Shown in pieces: positions 27,294 through 36,131 of a stretch of 63,011 nucleotides of DNA; the first letter of the stretch is position 1, and each line of letters opens with the position of its first letter. The notes under the pieces were generated by a model. The model saw only the letters and a list, made by a program, of their open reading frames with translations, made no database searches and was not told the DNA's origin. Both the position numbers and the translations under genes were made by a program. Origin of the DNA: Candidatus Venteria ishoeyi (GTDB lineage Bacteria > Pseudomonadota > Gammaproteobacteria > Beggiatoales > Beggiatoaceae); assembly GCF_030378065.1 (NCBI RefSeq), contig NZ_JAUCGJ010000024.1:1-63011 (forward strand), in the 5' to 3' direction.

Positions 27294-27521
27294 TTATGAG
27301 TGCTCGGAAGCTTTACTGCCGCTCAGTGGTGCACCCAGCAGAGGGGCAAATAAGCAGATATTAAAAATTCCGGTCAGCATTGGTAATGCGCCGATAGCAG
27401 CGAGCATCATGCCATTATTGCCGCCAACGCCCAACAGACCCCAGGCGATCAGCCCGCCGCCAGCCAATATACGAATGATACGTCCCGCAGGAGAAGCCAT
27501 AAAACTAAGCAGTGAATTCAT
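27294..27521 (-). CDS. DUF2892 (YgaP-like) inner-membrane protein
   Basis: A 75-aa membrane protein with two helices (RIIRILAGGGLIAWGLLGV and MLAAIGALPMLTGIFNICL), as in DUF2892 / the YgaP transmembrane part. These small proteins often travel with rhodanese or sulfur-handling genes, but none is adjacent. AGAGGAAATAATC precedes the ATG. A Crp-type site lies 61 bp upstream of the start, and the regulator gene next door runs in the same direction. Confidence 0.85.
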   Translation of the reverse strand: MNSLLSFMASPAGRIIRILAGGGLIAWGLLGVGGNNGMMLAAIGALPMLTGIFNICLFAPLLGAPLSGSKASEHS

Positions 27522-27581
27522 GATTATTTCCTCTTTAAGAATAAATGAATGTTTAGCTTATCGAAGAAGCACATGATTGAA

Positions 27582-27597
27582 TGTAACTTTAGTCACA
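27582..27597 (-). promoter_or_regulatory. Candidate Crp/Fnr-family operator
   Basis: TGTAA-CTTTAG-TCACA differs from the Crp consensus TGTGA-N6-TCACA at one base. Its centre is about 68 bp upstream of the DUF2892 start, suiting activation of that gene by the Crp/Fnr protein encoded next to it. This is inference from pattern alone. Confidence 0.45.
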
Positions 27598-27639
27598 TTA
27601 GCTTAAAAAAATGCCCACCTTTTAAAAAAGAATCCAAGT

Positions 27640-28308
27640 TTACTTATCTGTTACCACACGACTTAAACCTTTCGTATCCAATAAGGTAATCGAACCGCGC
27701 CCCGTGCGTACATAAGACTTTGCAACAAAATTTTGCAACAAACGGGCGATGACTTCGCGACTGGTGCCTAAATGCTGCGCCAATTGCTGTTGGGTAATGT
27801 TTAATGTGCCTGATGAAGAAGCCCGCACCAATAAAAAATTGGCTAAGCGTTCTTTATGTCGCAGCCCATGCACCTGGTCAAGTTCTTCCATTAATCTGAA
27901 AACGAGTATGGACAGGCTATGTACGGTTAAATCCTGCACTGAAGACTCGTGCTTGAATAATTCACGGTAAAGTGCAACGGGAATCATTGCGACTTCGGTA
28001 TCTTGTTCGGTTGCCACCCAGGCAGGATAGAGTAAATTATTAAACAGGCAATTCAATGAAAACACGCAGATTTCACCCGGTTCAATCCAGGTCAGGGTGG
28101 CTTCATTGCCATTTGCGGAAATGGAATACACCCGTAAGCGCCCATTTAACACCATATAGGCACCTGATACCCGTTGCCCTTTATGTAAAATGATCTCAGT
28201 TGCCGCGCAAGCGTTGTATTTTGCCCCTTGCAGCAATGATTCACGTCCTGCCTGACTTAAATCCGTGTAGAAAGGCAGATGGGTTAAGGTTTTTTGAACA
28301 GACATCAT
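27640..28308 (-). CDS. Crp/Fnr family transcriptional regulator
   Basis: A 222-aa regulator with an N-terminal cyclic-nucleotide-binding-type beta barrel (HKGQRVSGAYMVLNGRLRVYSI, WIEPGEICVFSLNCLFNN) and a C-terminal winged helix (LNITQQQLAQHLGTSREVIARLLQNF). It lacks the N-terminal Cys cluster of Fnr. Cys residues in EICVFSLNCLF and in KYNACAATE are visible but not in a Fe-S spacing I recognise, so the effector is unknown. It lies 118 bp upstream of the DUF2892 gene on the same strand. Confidence 0.9.
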   Translation of the reverse strand: MMSVQKTLTHLPFYTDLSQAGRESLLQGAKYNACAATEIILHKGQRVSGAYMVLNGRLRVYSISANGNEATLTWIEPGEICVFSLNCLFNNLLYPAWVATEQDTEVAMIPVALYRELFKHESSVQDLTVHSLSILVFRLMEELDQVHGLRHKERLANFLLVRASSSGTLNITQQQLAQHLGTSREVIARLLQNFVAKSYVRTGRGSITLLDTKGLSRVVTDK

Positions 28309-28380
28309 GAGCCTCTTTTCTTAATGTACCGATTTGCTATTGTACAATGATAGAAGCAGTGTTCTGTAGCAAAAGTTCAA

Positions 28381-29382
28381 CTATGAGTTAAGTTGTAGTT
28401 GAATATGTAAAGCCCGGTGGTCACCGCTGTTATGTGGGCCGATCTGATAACTATTTACTCTCAAATCCGCGCTGTGGCTGCACAGGTCTATAGGTAATAC
28501 GGGTAAAGGTGACGGCCAGGTGGCGTGCCAGCCCCAGGGGCGTGCTGCATCCTGCAATTGTCCCTGCTGTAAAAAATACTGAAAATTACCTGCCCAGGGC
28601 GTGGTGTTGAAATCACCTAAAATTAGCGTAGATAGACCCTGAGCCTGTTGTTCCCGGCTCCAGGCTGCAACGGCTGCCAGTTCTTCATTCTGATAAAAAC
28701 CCGTGAACCAGGCCTTATCCTCAAAATTAAACGCCAGACGCGGACGCGTGGTATGCAGGCTGAGCACTTGTATGTTCTGCCCCGCATAAGACAATTGTAC
28801 ACTTAATAAGGGACGGAGACTGGATGCAGGTAAATACCATTCCTGCTTTGCCAGCACGGTGATGGGGCGCTGGCGATGGCGTAAAATCGCCGAGCCATGA
28901 CTGCTTTCCAGTGCTTTATGAATGATGATGTCATAAGCGGGTAAGGCGCTGGGGAGTTGTGCCAGTAAACGCGGTGTAACTTCCTGAAGCAATAAAATAT
29001 CATCCTCTCGCGCTCGCAAATAAGCCAGCACAGGGCCATAATCCTGTACATGGCGATCCAGGTTGATATGGGTGATACGCAGCATTGGTGTCAACGAAGT
29101 ATGGGCGGCTGAAGCGATGCCAGGAAACAGGGATTGGGGCAGCACATAATACAAGTTCAGCGCCAGCCCTGATAACAGGGCCAATAAAGCCACATAAACA
29201 TGAGGCTTGCGCGGTTGCCAGATGAGTAATAACAGCGCCAAGCCCAGCCACAGCGCATAAAATGGGCGAAAATGAGAAAACAGGGCGCAAAACCACAGTT
29301 GATGCTCCAATAAACTGAGCGTGGTGGCGGTCAACACCAGCAGTGTTAAACCCTTAAAAACTATTGATATATATCTACGCAT
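28381..29382 (-). CDS. Membrane-anchored endonuclease/exonuclease/phosphatase family protein
   Basis: A 333-aa protein with three N-terminal hydrophobic helices (about 8-28, 38-56, 62-84), then an EEP-fold domain of the YafD type. Key motifs are RITHINLDRH, DDILLLQEVTP (metal-binding Glu), LSLHTTRP, LILGDFNTTPWAG and the final HNSGDHRALHIQL (catalytic His). The substrate is unknown; relatives include phosphodiesterases and nucleases. It stands alone. Confidence 0.88.
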   Translation of the reverse strand: MRRYISIVFKGLTLLVLTATTLSLLEHQLWFCALFSHFRPFYALWLGLALLLLIWQPRKPHVYVALLALLSGLALNLYYVLPQSLFPGIASAAHTSLTPMLRITHINLDRHVQDYGPVLAYLRAREDDILLLQEVTPRLLAQLPSALPAYDIIIHKALESSHGSAILRHRQRPITVLAKQEWYLPASSLRPLLSVQLSYAGQNIQVLSLHTTRPRLAFNFEDKAWFTGFYQNEELAAVAAWSREQQAQGLSTLILGDFNTTPWAGNFQYFLQQGQLQDAARPWGWHATWPSPLPVLPIDLCSHSADLRVNSYQIGPHNSGDHRALHIQLQLNS

Positions 29383-29424
29383 TATGAAACCCTTAATGGC
29401 ATAATCATCACAATATTTTTACTT

Positions 29425-29596
29425 AGGAGTGAGGATAAAATAAATACAGAAACTGGGCGCAGGATTTTTATTCATTTTCAAGGCGTGAAAACAGGCGCAT
29501 AGCAAGCTATGTAACTGCCTAAGTCCAAACAGGCGGAACGCAGAAAATGGAGAAAAAGACCAGCCAAGTTGCTGAAGTTATAAAATTCTTGCTCCT
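29425..29596 (+). repeat. 160-bp hairpin element, copy E (modified centre)
   Basis: 172-bp copy, flanked by TTA on both sides. The right-hand GTTTTCATAACGC is replaced by a GC-rich segment GCCTAAGTCCAAACAGGCGGAACGC, adding 12 bp and a different central hairpin. It lies 27 bp upstream of the next gene's start and so is probably in its 5' leader. Confidence 0.88.
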
Positions 29597-29623
29597 TATT
29601 GCCACAATTTATGGAGGCATCTG

Positions 29624-30373
29624 ATGAAATACAGTAAAGCTTTATTAAACTTGTTATTTTTCTTTATAGTGCTAAACGCTGGTATGGTTTGGGCGTTTGA
29701 TGATATTGATATTACTATCGTGGATGACAATGGCAGGGCTTTTGCCATGTATCCGGCATCATCCCGGCACGGTAACAGACATCGTGCTTATTTGGAAGCA
29801 GAACGGGATGCTGCTTACAATATACGCATCTATAATCGCAGTCAGCGGCGCATTGGTCTGGTGGTTGCTGTGGATGGGCGTAATATTATTTCCGGTCGGC
29901 ATTCTAACTTATCACGGCGCGAGCGTATGTATGTGCTGAATGCGGGGGAAGAGGCCAGCTACAGTGGATGGCGCACGGGCAGAAACCGGGTTAACCGGTT
30001 TTATTTCACCGATGCCGCAGATTCTTATGCAGACACCTGGAATGATACGGCAGATATTGGGATTATTGCGGTAGCGGTTTATCCAGAACGTCAGCGCAGA
30101 CGCGATGGACATAAATATCGCAGCCAGAAGTGGCGTCAACATACACCAAGCCCTGAAGCTGGTGCAGGGACGGGGTTTGGTGAAGAGGAATATTCGCCAT
30201 CTCGCAAGGTCAAGTTTCGCGCGCAAAAACATGCCAGCAGTCGGCACTTTATTCAATATGAGTGGCGCAGGAGTTTATGCCGTAAAGGTATTATCCATTG
30301 CAGGCCACATTCCCGCCGCCATTTCCGGGAAAGGGATAATGGTTTTGCTCAGCCACCACCGGGATATCGCTAA
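29624..30373 (+). CDS. Secreted protein of unknown function
   Basis: A 249-aa protein with a clear signal peptide (about 1-24, cleavage near VWA/FDDI). The middle region is a beta-rich domain (YNIRIYNRSQRRIGLVVAVDG, YVLNAGEEASYSGWRTGRN, RFYFTDAADSYADTW, IGIIAVAVYPE). I recognise this as a recurring proteobacterial hypothetical domain without known function. The C-terminal third is Arg/His-rich and less regular. TATGGAGGC precedes the ATG. It is placed just after repeat copy E and is not in an operon. Confidence 0.75.
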   Translation: MKYSKALLNLLFFFIVLNAGMVWAFDDIDITIVDDNGRAFAMYPASSRHGNRHRAYLEAERDAAYNIRIYNRSQRRIGLVVAVDGRNIISGRHSNLSRRERMYVLNAGEEASYSGWRTGRNRVNRFYFTDAADSYADTWNDTADIGIIAVAVYPERQRRRDGHKYRSQKWRQHTPSPEAGAGTGFGEEEYSPSRKVKFRAQKHASSRHFIQYEWRRSLCRKGIIHCRPHSRRHFRERDNGFAQPPPGYR

Positions 30374-30399
30374 GCATTGTGGCATTATCGGGAAACGTT

Positions 30400-30426
30400 C
30401 CGGTGCAGGTTGCAAACCTGCACCGG
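30400..30426. terminator. Hairpin between convergent genes
   Basis: CCGGTGCAGGTT-gca-AACCTGCACCGG, a 12-bp perfect stem in the gap between the secreted-protein gene (plus) and adk (minus). It is likely the shared transcript end. A smaller stem AACCT-gaa-AGGTT follows at about 30468. Confidence 0.6.
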
Positions 30427-30484
30427 CTTATATCTTAACTTTTTTAGATCTTCTGGATTTAGAAAACCTGAAAGGTTTCTTAAA

Positions 30485-31126
30485 TTATGCTTCGAGTTTT
30501 TCTTTAATCGCAGCAACCACAACGTCACTGGAAGTTGCAGTAATGCTCAGCAACATGTCTTCTTTGCTGTAGAAATCCACCAGTGGTGCAGTTTTTTCAT
30601 TGTATACGTCGAGACGGTTGGAAATCGCTGCTTCGGTTTCGTCATCACGTTGTACCACGTCAGCACCACATTTATCACACACGCCTTCCACTTTAGGTGG
30701 CATACTTTTAACATTATAGATTGCGCCACAGCCTACACAAGTACGGCGGGTGGTTAAACGATCTAAAATGACATCACGCGGTACATCCAGTTCAACAGCA
30801 AAATCCAGCTCAACGTTAATACGTGTCAGCAGTTCTTTTAATTCATTTGCCTGTGGGATGGTACGTGGGAAACCGTCCAGCAGGAAACCACTTTTGCAGT
30901 CATCCTGTTGCAGGCGCTCTTCCATAATACCCATGATTAAATCATCAGGTACCAGATCCCCGGCTTTCATAAAAGCTTCCGCTTTTTTACCCAGTTCGGT
31001 GCCATCTTTCACTGCGCCACGCAAAATGTCACCAGTGGAAATCTGCACGGAACCGTCCATCGCGGTTAACATTTTAGCAACAGTACCTTTACCAGCGCCG
31101 GGTGCGCCCAACAAAATTAATTTCAT
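30485..31126 (-). CDS. adk: Adenylate kinase
   Basis: Interconverts AMP + ATP and 2 ADP. The 213-aa sequence has P-loop LGAPGAGKGT, AMP-binding STGDILRG, GFLLDGFPRT and the LID region. The LID holds a zinc-ribbon-type Cys pair arrangement (CVGC ... CDKC), found in many but not all gammaproteobacterial enzymes. It is transcribed alone, divergently from the TauE/SafE gene. Confidence 0.97.
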   Translation of the reverse strand: MKLILLGAPGAGKGTVAKMLTAMDGSVQISTGDILRGAVKDGTELGKKAEAFMKAGDLVPDDLIMGIMEERLQQDDCKSGFLLDGFPRTIPQANELKELLTRINVELDFAVELDVPRDVILDRLTTRRTCVGCGAIYNVKSMPPKVEGVCDKCGADVVQRDDETEAAISNRLDVYNEKTAPLVDFYSKEDMLLSITATSSDVVVAAIKEKLEA

Positions 31127-31209
31127 TCAATAAGCTCCTGAGTTTTAAAAAAATAAAGGCGCTATTATACGCGAACATCAATTTTTCTCATCTTTAAAGG
31201 ACAGTATAT

Positions 31210-31956
31210 TTGGATACACTAATACAGGTTTGGCAGCTTTATGGGCCTTTAGAGCTTTCTTTGGCGCTTGTTGCCATTGCTGCGGGCGCGATGATACAAG
31301 GCGCGGTAGGGTTTGGTTTTGCGCTGATCGCTGCACCAATATTAATGTTGATTGATCCAAAATTGGTCCCGGTGCCGATTTCAATTGTGGCGCTGCTGAT
31401 GACGGGGCTGGTCTTTTGGCGTGACCGCCACGGTGCGGACTGGCAAGGATTGAGCTGGATTTATCTGGGCAATTTGCCGGGCTATGCCTTGGGTGCGTTT
31501 GCGCTGATGTTGCTGCCAATTCGTGACATGGCGCTGCTGTTTGCGGGGCTAACCTTGCTTGCAGTTGGATTGAGTATTTCACATTTGTGTCTCAGCCCCG
31601 TTCCTCGCTGGTTGTTGCCAATGGGTATAGCCTCCAGCTTTATGGGGGTGACGATGGCGATGAACGGGCCGCCCGTGGCGCTGACCTACCAACATGCCTC
31701 TGGCGTGGTAATCCGTGGTTCCTTATCGGTTTATTTTTTCACCAGCAATCTGGTGTTGCTGCTGATTTTTGCAGCAATTGGACAACTGGATGGTTTCACC
31801 CTGGCGACGGGGGTGTTGCTACTGCCTGGGGTCATATTGGGTTTATTATTAGCGAGTCCTCTGGCGCGTTGGGTTGATGCCGGACGCATGCGCCGGGCAG
31901 TTTTATGGATATCAGCTTTGAGCGCGTTGGCGGTGTTGGTGCGGTATGGATATTAA
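31210..31956 (+). CDS. Sulfite exporter TauE/SafE family permease
   Basis: A 248-aa membrane protein with about eight helices. The duplicated family motif starts with GAMIQGAVGFGFALIAAPIL and is echoed later by ASSFMGVTMAMNGPPVAL. It transports an organosulfonate, sulfite or related anion; the substrate is not determinable. The TTG start at 31210 is chosen because AAAGGA lies 8 nt upstream and because the first ATG would cut into the first helix. It fits with a sulfur-oxidising lifestyle. Confidence 0.88.
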   Translation: MDTLIQVWQLYGPLELSLALVAIAAGAMIQGAVGFGFALIAAPILMLIDPKLVPVPISIVALLMTGLVFWRDRHGADWQGLSWIYLGNLPGYALGAFALMLLPIRDMALLFAGLTLLAVGLSISHLCLSPVPRWLLPMGIASSFMGVTMAMNGPPVALTYQHASGVVIRGSLSVYFFTSNLVLLLIFAAIGQLDGFTLATGVLLLPGVILGLLLASPLARWVDAGRMRRAVLWISALSALAVLVRYGY

Positions 31957-32096
31957 AAAACAGCAAATTTTCCAGAGCAACTGGTTGCGGGAAAGCCTTG
32001 CAGGCATTTTTGCAACCGATAGATTTTGGCAAAATTTGTTAAAGATAATTTTTATTCATGTTGCATGAAAATTTTTTTCCAGATAGCATGTCTCTT

Positions 32097-32120
32097 ATGA
32101 TACGGCTGATAAGTTGTATC
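32097..32120 (+). promoter_or_regulatory. Inverted repeat upstream of the bufferin gene
   Basis: TGATAC-N12-GTATCA, about 40 bp before the DUF2282 start and within the likely promoter. It could be an operator; the regulator is unknown. AAGGAG at 32147-32152 is the ribosome site. Confidence 0.35.
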
Positions 32121-32159
32121 AGATGATTATTTAATAATATCCCTTTAAGGAGTCTGTTT

Positions 32160-32435
32160 ATGATGACATTTAATCGCACTGCAAATTTAGTATTCGCTGG
32201 CATTATGGCTTTGGGTTTGAGCGCTGTCAGTACCAGCGCGCTGGCCGGTAAGCCCGGTTTTGAAAAATGTATGGGCGTTGCTAAAGCAGGTAAGAATGAT
32301 TGTGGTACCAGCGCCCATGCTTGTGCGGGTATGGCAAAAACAGATAGTGAGGCAGAAGAGTGGGTTTATGTACCTGAAGGTACTTGTGAAAAACTCACAG
32401 GTGGCACGGTAAAAGGTGCAAAAAAAGCTAAATAA
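32160..32435 (+). CDS. Bufferin-type copper-binding RiPP precursor (DUF2282/BufA1-like)
   Basis: A 91-aa secreted precursor. The signal peptide spans about 1-29 (ALAG). The mature region has the DUF2282 pattern with four cysteines (C37, C48, C55, C76): [40 protein letters not shown]2282 proteins are the BufA1 bufferins, in which Cys residues are turned into copper-binding heterocycles by a DUF692 (MNIO) enzyme BufB with helper BufC (DUF2063). Neither enzyme gene is adjacent. AAGGAG at 32147 is the ribosome site. The gene is monocistronic, closed by a strong terminator. Confidence 0.85.
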   Translation: MMTFNRTANLVFAGIMALGLSAVSTSALAGKPGFEKCMGVAKAGKNDCGTSAHACAGMAKTDSEAEEWVYVPEGTCEKLTGGTVKGAKKAK

Positions 32436-32480
32436 ACACACTTGAGCTTTGGCATTATGCCAGTTGTTTAGTTTGTTGAT

Positions 32481-32516
32481 AATAAAAAAGCAGATTTTTT
32501 AATCTGCTTTTTTATT
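32481..32516 (+). terminator. Intrinsic terminator of the DUF2282 gene
   Basis: AAAAAAGCAGATT-tttt-AATCTGCTTTTTT: a strong stem with flanking A- and T-runs, usable in either direction. Confidence 0.92.
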
Positions 32517-32528
32517 GGGGTATCAGAC

Positions 32529-32969
32529 ATGGATTCACTTAATCAATTATACGAGCACGATTTATGTTCCTGGTTAGAACGTAACAGCTACTTATTGCGT
32601 CATGGTCTGCTTACTGATATCGATCCAATTCACATTGCAGAAGAGCTGGAAGATATGAGCAAACGGGAACGGCGCGCTCTGGAAAGTTATTTGCGTAATG
32701 TCATTTTGCATTTGTTAAAGTGGACGTATCAACCAAATTTTAGAGGCAATAGCTGGCGACAATCCATTCGTAATGGGCGTATTGCCATTGCAAAAATTCT
32801 ACGTGATAGTCCCAGCCTGAAAAAAGAAGTTGCCAGCTTTATTCAGGATGAGTATGAAGCAGCCGTTGCTGACGCAGTTGATGAGACGGGGCTGGAGCGT
32901 AAGACTTTTCCTGCAAGCAACCCGTTTAGTGAACAACAAATCTGTGATAAAGCATTTTTTCCAAACTAA
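32529..32969 (+). CDS. DUF29 domain protein
   Basis: A 146-aa cytoplasmic protein of the DUF29 family, frequent in cyanobacteria and Thiotrichales and of unknown function. Family signatures are YEHDLCSWLERNSYLLR, IDPIHIAEELEDMSKRERR and NVILHLLKWTYQP. It lies behind the terminator, so it is an independent unit; GGGGTATCAGAC precedes the ATG, a weak ribosome site. Confidence 0.88.
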   Translation: MDSLNQLYEHDLCSWLERNSYLLRHGLLTDIDPIHIAEELEDMSKRERRALESYLRNVILHLLKWTYQPNFRGNSWRQSIRNGRIAIAKILRDSPSLKKEVASFIQDEYEAAVADAVDETGLERKTFPASNPFSEQQICDKAFFPN

Positions 32970-33021
32970 CGGGGGTTTGCAAAAGCTTCTTTTTTGCAGG
33001 TTATTTTAAATAAATAACACT

Positions 33022-33131
33022 TAAATCCAGCACGCATTATCAATGATTTAGCGTGAGGGATAAGCGGTTTTCAGTCTGATTTCTTCAAATTTTATCAACC
33101 AGCAAATTGAAAGAAGCTTAGCCCAAACTCA
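33022..33131 (+). repeat. Second intergenic repeat family, copy with insertion
   Basis: Contains CAGCACGCATTATCAATGATTTAGCGTGAGGGATAAGCGGTTTTCAG split by about 35 bp from GAAAGAAGCTTAG and AAACTCAGC. It lies between the DUF29 gene and the convergent pcnB. Confidence 0.6.
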
Positions 33132-33133
33132 GC

Positions 33134-34570
33134 TTATTTAGATGATTCATCTGTTTTCTTTTGTGGCCTGCGGCGTTTTTGATAAGGTCGACGTTTTTTA
33201 GGTTCGGTAAATCTCGCCACTTCCTGTGGGTTTTCTTCCTGAAACTGTGTCCAGAAGTCAGCCAAATCCTGCAATTCTGGATTAACCTTGGCACGTAAGA
33301 CTAAAAAGTCATAAGCTGCCCGAAAACGCGGATGCCCCAGCAGTTTAATCGCACGTTTGCCTTGGCGGTTGCGTTCCAGACGCAATTGCATATGCCAGAT
33401 TTCCCGCATATTCAAAGCAATGCGCTTGGGAATGTTGACTTGTTGATGATGGCGACCACCGATCTGGTGACTGGCTTCAAACAAGGCATCTTGTTTGTTC
33501 ATGCCTTCCGTTTCTAAAATCTGCATTTGGGTTTGCAGGGGTTCCCACAATAAAGCGGAAAAAATAAACGCGGGTGTTACCGGTTTATTTTGCGTAATTC
33601 TTTGATCAGTACTGTCTAGCGCAGCATGAATCAGCGCCAGACCTTCCGATTTTTGCAGGTGTTTTTCAACATTGGCGAATAAATGCGGGAGCAATTGGTA
33701 TTTGATTAATAAATCAAAGCTTTTTTTACCTTGACCGCCCAAAAACAGTTTCAGGCATTCCTCATACAAACGCGAGGGCGGGATATTGCTTAATAAATGC
33801 CCCATGTCATAAATTGGGCTTTCCGTGTCCTTGTCCAGGGTGAAGTCAAGTTTTGCCGCAAAACGCAAAGCACGCAGCATTCTGACCGGATCTTCCTGGT
33901 AACGTTGCAGAGGATCGCCAATCAAACGAATACGTTTGGCTTTCAGATCCTGCATACCACCGGTATAATCTACCACCGTAAAGTTGGCGATATTATAATA
34001 CAGGGCATTAATTGTAAAATCTCGCCGCCAGGCATCATCTTCCAGCGTGCCATAGACATTATCGCGAATAATCATGCCATCGCGTACCACGCCCGCGCCG
34101 GAAATTTTTCCTGTAGGCTGGGGCTGGGCAGCGGCAGTGTCACCGTGCTGGGCGCGAAAAGTGGCAACTTCGATAATTTCCCGGCCAAAATGCACATGTG
34201 CCAGACGAAAACGGCGTCCGATTAAACGGCAATTACGAAATAATTTATCAACTTCTTCCGGGTGGGCATTCGTAGCAATATCGAAGTCTTTGGGGGATTT
34301 ACCTAATAATAAATCGCGCACACCGCCGCCAACCAGAAATGATTGATAATCATCATTGTGTAAACGATACAGCACTTTCACTGCATTTGGGCTGATTTTT
34401 TTACGGGAAATGGTATGCTGGTTGCGTGGAATAACCGCGGGTTTATGGTGTTTGGCGGCAACAGTGACTTGAGGCAGATCCAGCGCACTTTGTGAAGTGA
34501 TAGTGCTGTGCAGATCTGATTTTTGAAAAATTCTTTTCAATCCTTGAATAATACGGTGATAAGGTGACAT
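33134..34570 (-). CDS. pcnB: Polynucleotide adenylyltransferase (poly(A) polymerase I)
   Basis: Adds poly(A) tails that promote RNA decay. At 478 aa it has the class II nucleotidyltransferase head with FLVGGGVRDLLLGKSPKDFDIATNA (catalytic D-x-D), RRDFTINALYYN, and RYQEDPVRMLRALRFAAKL. The C-terminus is Arg/Lys-rich, as in PcnB and unlike CCA-adding enzymes. The N-terminal extension (about 60 residues) also fits PcnB. A folK partner, common elsewhere, is absent. Confidence 0.93.
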   Translation of the reverse strand: MSPYHRIIQGLKRIFQKSDLHSTITSQSALDLPQVTVAAKHHKPAVIPRNQHTISRKKISPNAVKVLYRLHNDDYQSFLVGGGVRDLLLGKSPKDFDIATNAHPEEVDKLFRNCRLIGRRFRLAHVHFGREIIEVATFRAQHGDTAAAQPQPTGKISGAGVVRDGMIIRDNVYGTLEDDAWRRDFTINALYYNIANFTVVDYTGGMQDLKAKRIRLIGDPLQRYQEDPVRMLRALRFAAKLDFTLDKDTESPIYDMGHLLSNIPPSRLYEECLKLFLGGQGKKSFDLLIKYQLLPHLFANVEKHLQKSEGLALIHAALDSTDQRITQNKPVTPAFIFSALLWEPLQTQMQILETEGMNKQDALFEASHQIGGRHHQQVNIPKRIALNMREIWHMQLRLERNRQGKRAIKLLGHPRFRAAYDFLVLRAKVNPELQDLADFWTQFQEENPQEVARFTEPKKRRPYQKRRRPQKKTDESSK

Positions 34571-34783
34571 TATGATCCTGAATCGATTCCTTTTTAGCTT
34601 AATCTCTGATTTTACGCAGGCGCTATTTTGTGTACAAAATTAGGGGAGGCAAAACGCAAATGAAATCCAGTATGAAGCAAAAATGGTTTTTTTACATTTT
34701 AAACCTTCAAAACCTGCAAGCAAGAAGCTTTTGCGTAACACCGGTTAATTCTTTTATTATGCCTGATTTTTTAGTTTTCTGAT

Positions 34784-35899
34784 ATGTATACCACAGCAAA
34801 ATCTCCTGAAACCCATCCTGCTTTACTGGAAAAATGCCTGGAACTGAAGCCACAAATCCAACAATGGGCCGAACAACTGGGCTTTCAGAGTGTAGGCATT
34901 ACCCATACCAATCTGGAACAGGCCGAACAACATTTATCACGCTGGCTGCAAAAAGATTTTCATGGCAACATGGATTATATGGCAAAACACGGGCACAAGC
35001 GCAGCCGCCCAGCAGAGCTTGAACCGGGTACCTTGCGGGTAATCAGCGTTGCCATCCCTTATCTGCCTGAGGCTATGGCCAAGATGGATACGCAGTTACA
35101 ACAGCCCTTGCAGGCTTATGTATCCCGTTATGCGCTGGGCCGCGATTATCACAAGCTGTTGCGCAAACGCCTGGTGCAACTGGCGAAAAAAATACAGCAG
35201 CAATCAGGTGAATTTGCTGAAAAATTTAATTATCGCGCTTTTACCGACAGCGCGCCAGTATTGGAAAAGCCCCTGGCTGAACAGGCCGGGCTGGGCTGGA
35301 TAGGTAAACACAGCAATTTAATCAACGCGCAGCAAGGCTCCTGGTTTTTTCTGGGGGAGTTATACACCAATCTGCCACTGCCTGTTGATGCGCCTGCACA
35401 AAATCATTGTGGACGTTGCCAGCGTTGTCTGGAGGTTTGCCCGACACAGGCGATTGTTGCGCCTTATCAGGTGGATGCGCGCTTGTGTATTTCTTATCTC
35501 ACCATTGAACTGCATGGGGCGATTCCAAGGCAGCTCAGAGCGTTAATCGGTAATCGGATTTATGGTTGTGATGACTGTCAATTGGTCTGCCCCTGGAATC
35601 GTTTTGCACACCTGACTGCTGAAAAGGATTTTTTACCACGTCAGGGATTGGACAATATCAGCTTGCTTGAGTTATTCGCCTGGGATGAAGCCAGTTTTTT
35701 ACGGCGCACGGAAGGTTCTGCAATTCGCCGTATTGGTTATCAGCGCTGGTTGCGTAATATCAGTGTTGCGCTGGGTAATGCTTTGCGCGCTGATGAGCTA
35801 AAGCATAGCGATCATGCTTTGATACGTGAAGCCTTAAGTCAACGTTTGATTGAGTCTGATGACATGTTGCGTGAGCATATTTTATGGGCGTTAGAATAA
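34784..35899 (+). CDS. queG: Epoxyqueuosine reductase QueG
   Basis: Last step of queuosine synthesis in tRNA: cobalamin-dependent reduction of epoxyqueuosine. The 371-aa sequence has the cobalamin-domain motif TDSAPVLEKPLAEQAGLGWIGKH and two 4Fe-4S clusters (CGRCQRCLEVCP and CDDCQLVCPWN). tgt, the base-exchange enzyme of the same pathway, lies 8 kb away in this window but not in an operon with it. Confidence 0.95.
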   Translation: MYTTAKSPETHPALLEKCLELKPQIQQWAEQLGFQSVGITHTNLEQAEQHLSRWLQKDFHGNMDYMAKHGHKRSRPAELEPGTLRVISVAIPYLPEAMAKMDTQLQQPLQAYVSRYALGRDYHKLLRKRLVQLAKKIQQQSGEFAEKFNYRAFTDSAPVLEKPLAEQAGLGWIGKHSNLINAQQGSWFFLGELYTNLPLPVDAPAQNHCGRCQRCLEVCPTQAIVAPYQVDARLCISYLTIELHGAIPRQLRALIGNRIYGCDDCQLVCPWNRFAHLTAEKDFLPRQGLDNISLLELFAWDEASFLRRTEGSAIRRIGYQRWLRNISVALGNALRADELKHSDHALIREALSQRLIESDDMLREHILWALE

Positions 35900-36131
35900 C
35901 AATACCTTCGTTAATCCTGGACTGTTTTACCTGAATCCTTTTGGGGTAAGTTATTTAACCTGGATGGTTTCGGTCTGTTTTTTGCAAAATCATAACTAAC
36001 TGATGTTATGCAAATTGCAACTTGCTGGTTCTTGGTTTGAACCTTATATTTTCTCGGACTAGCCAAAAATCAGTGTGGAGCAAAAAGCACTCAGGTTTGG
36101 TATCTTATTTCAACAGAACCCGGAAACGATA

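Noticed and set aside
30485-31126. Alternative ORFs on the plus strand across adk
   Set aside because: Shadows of the fully conserved adenylate kinase frame.
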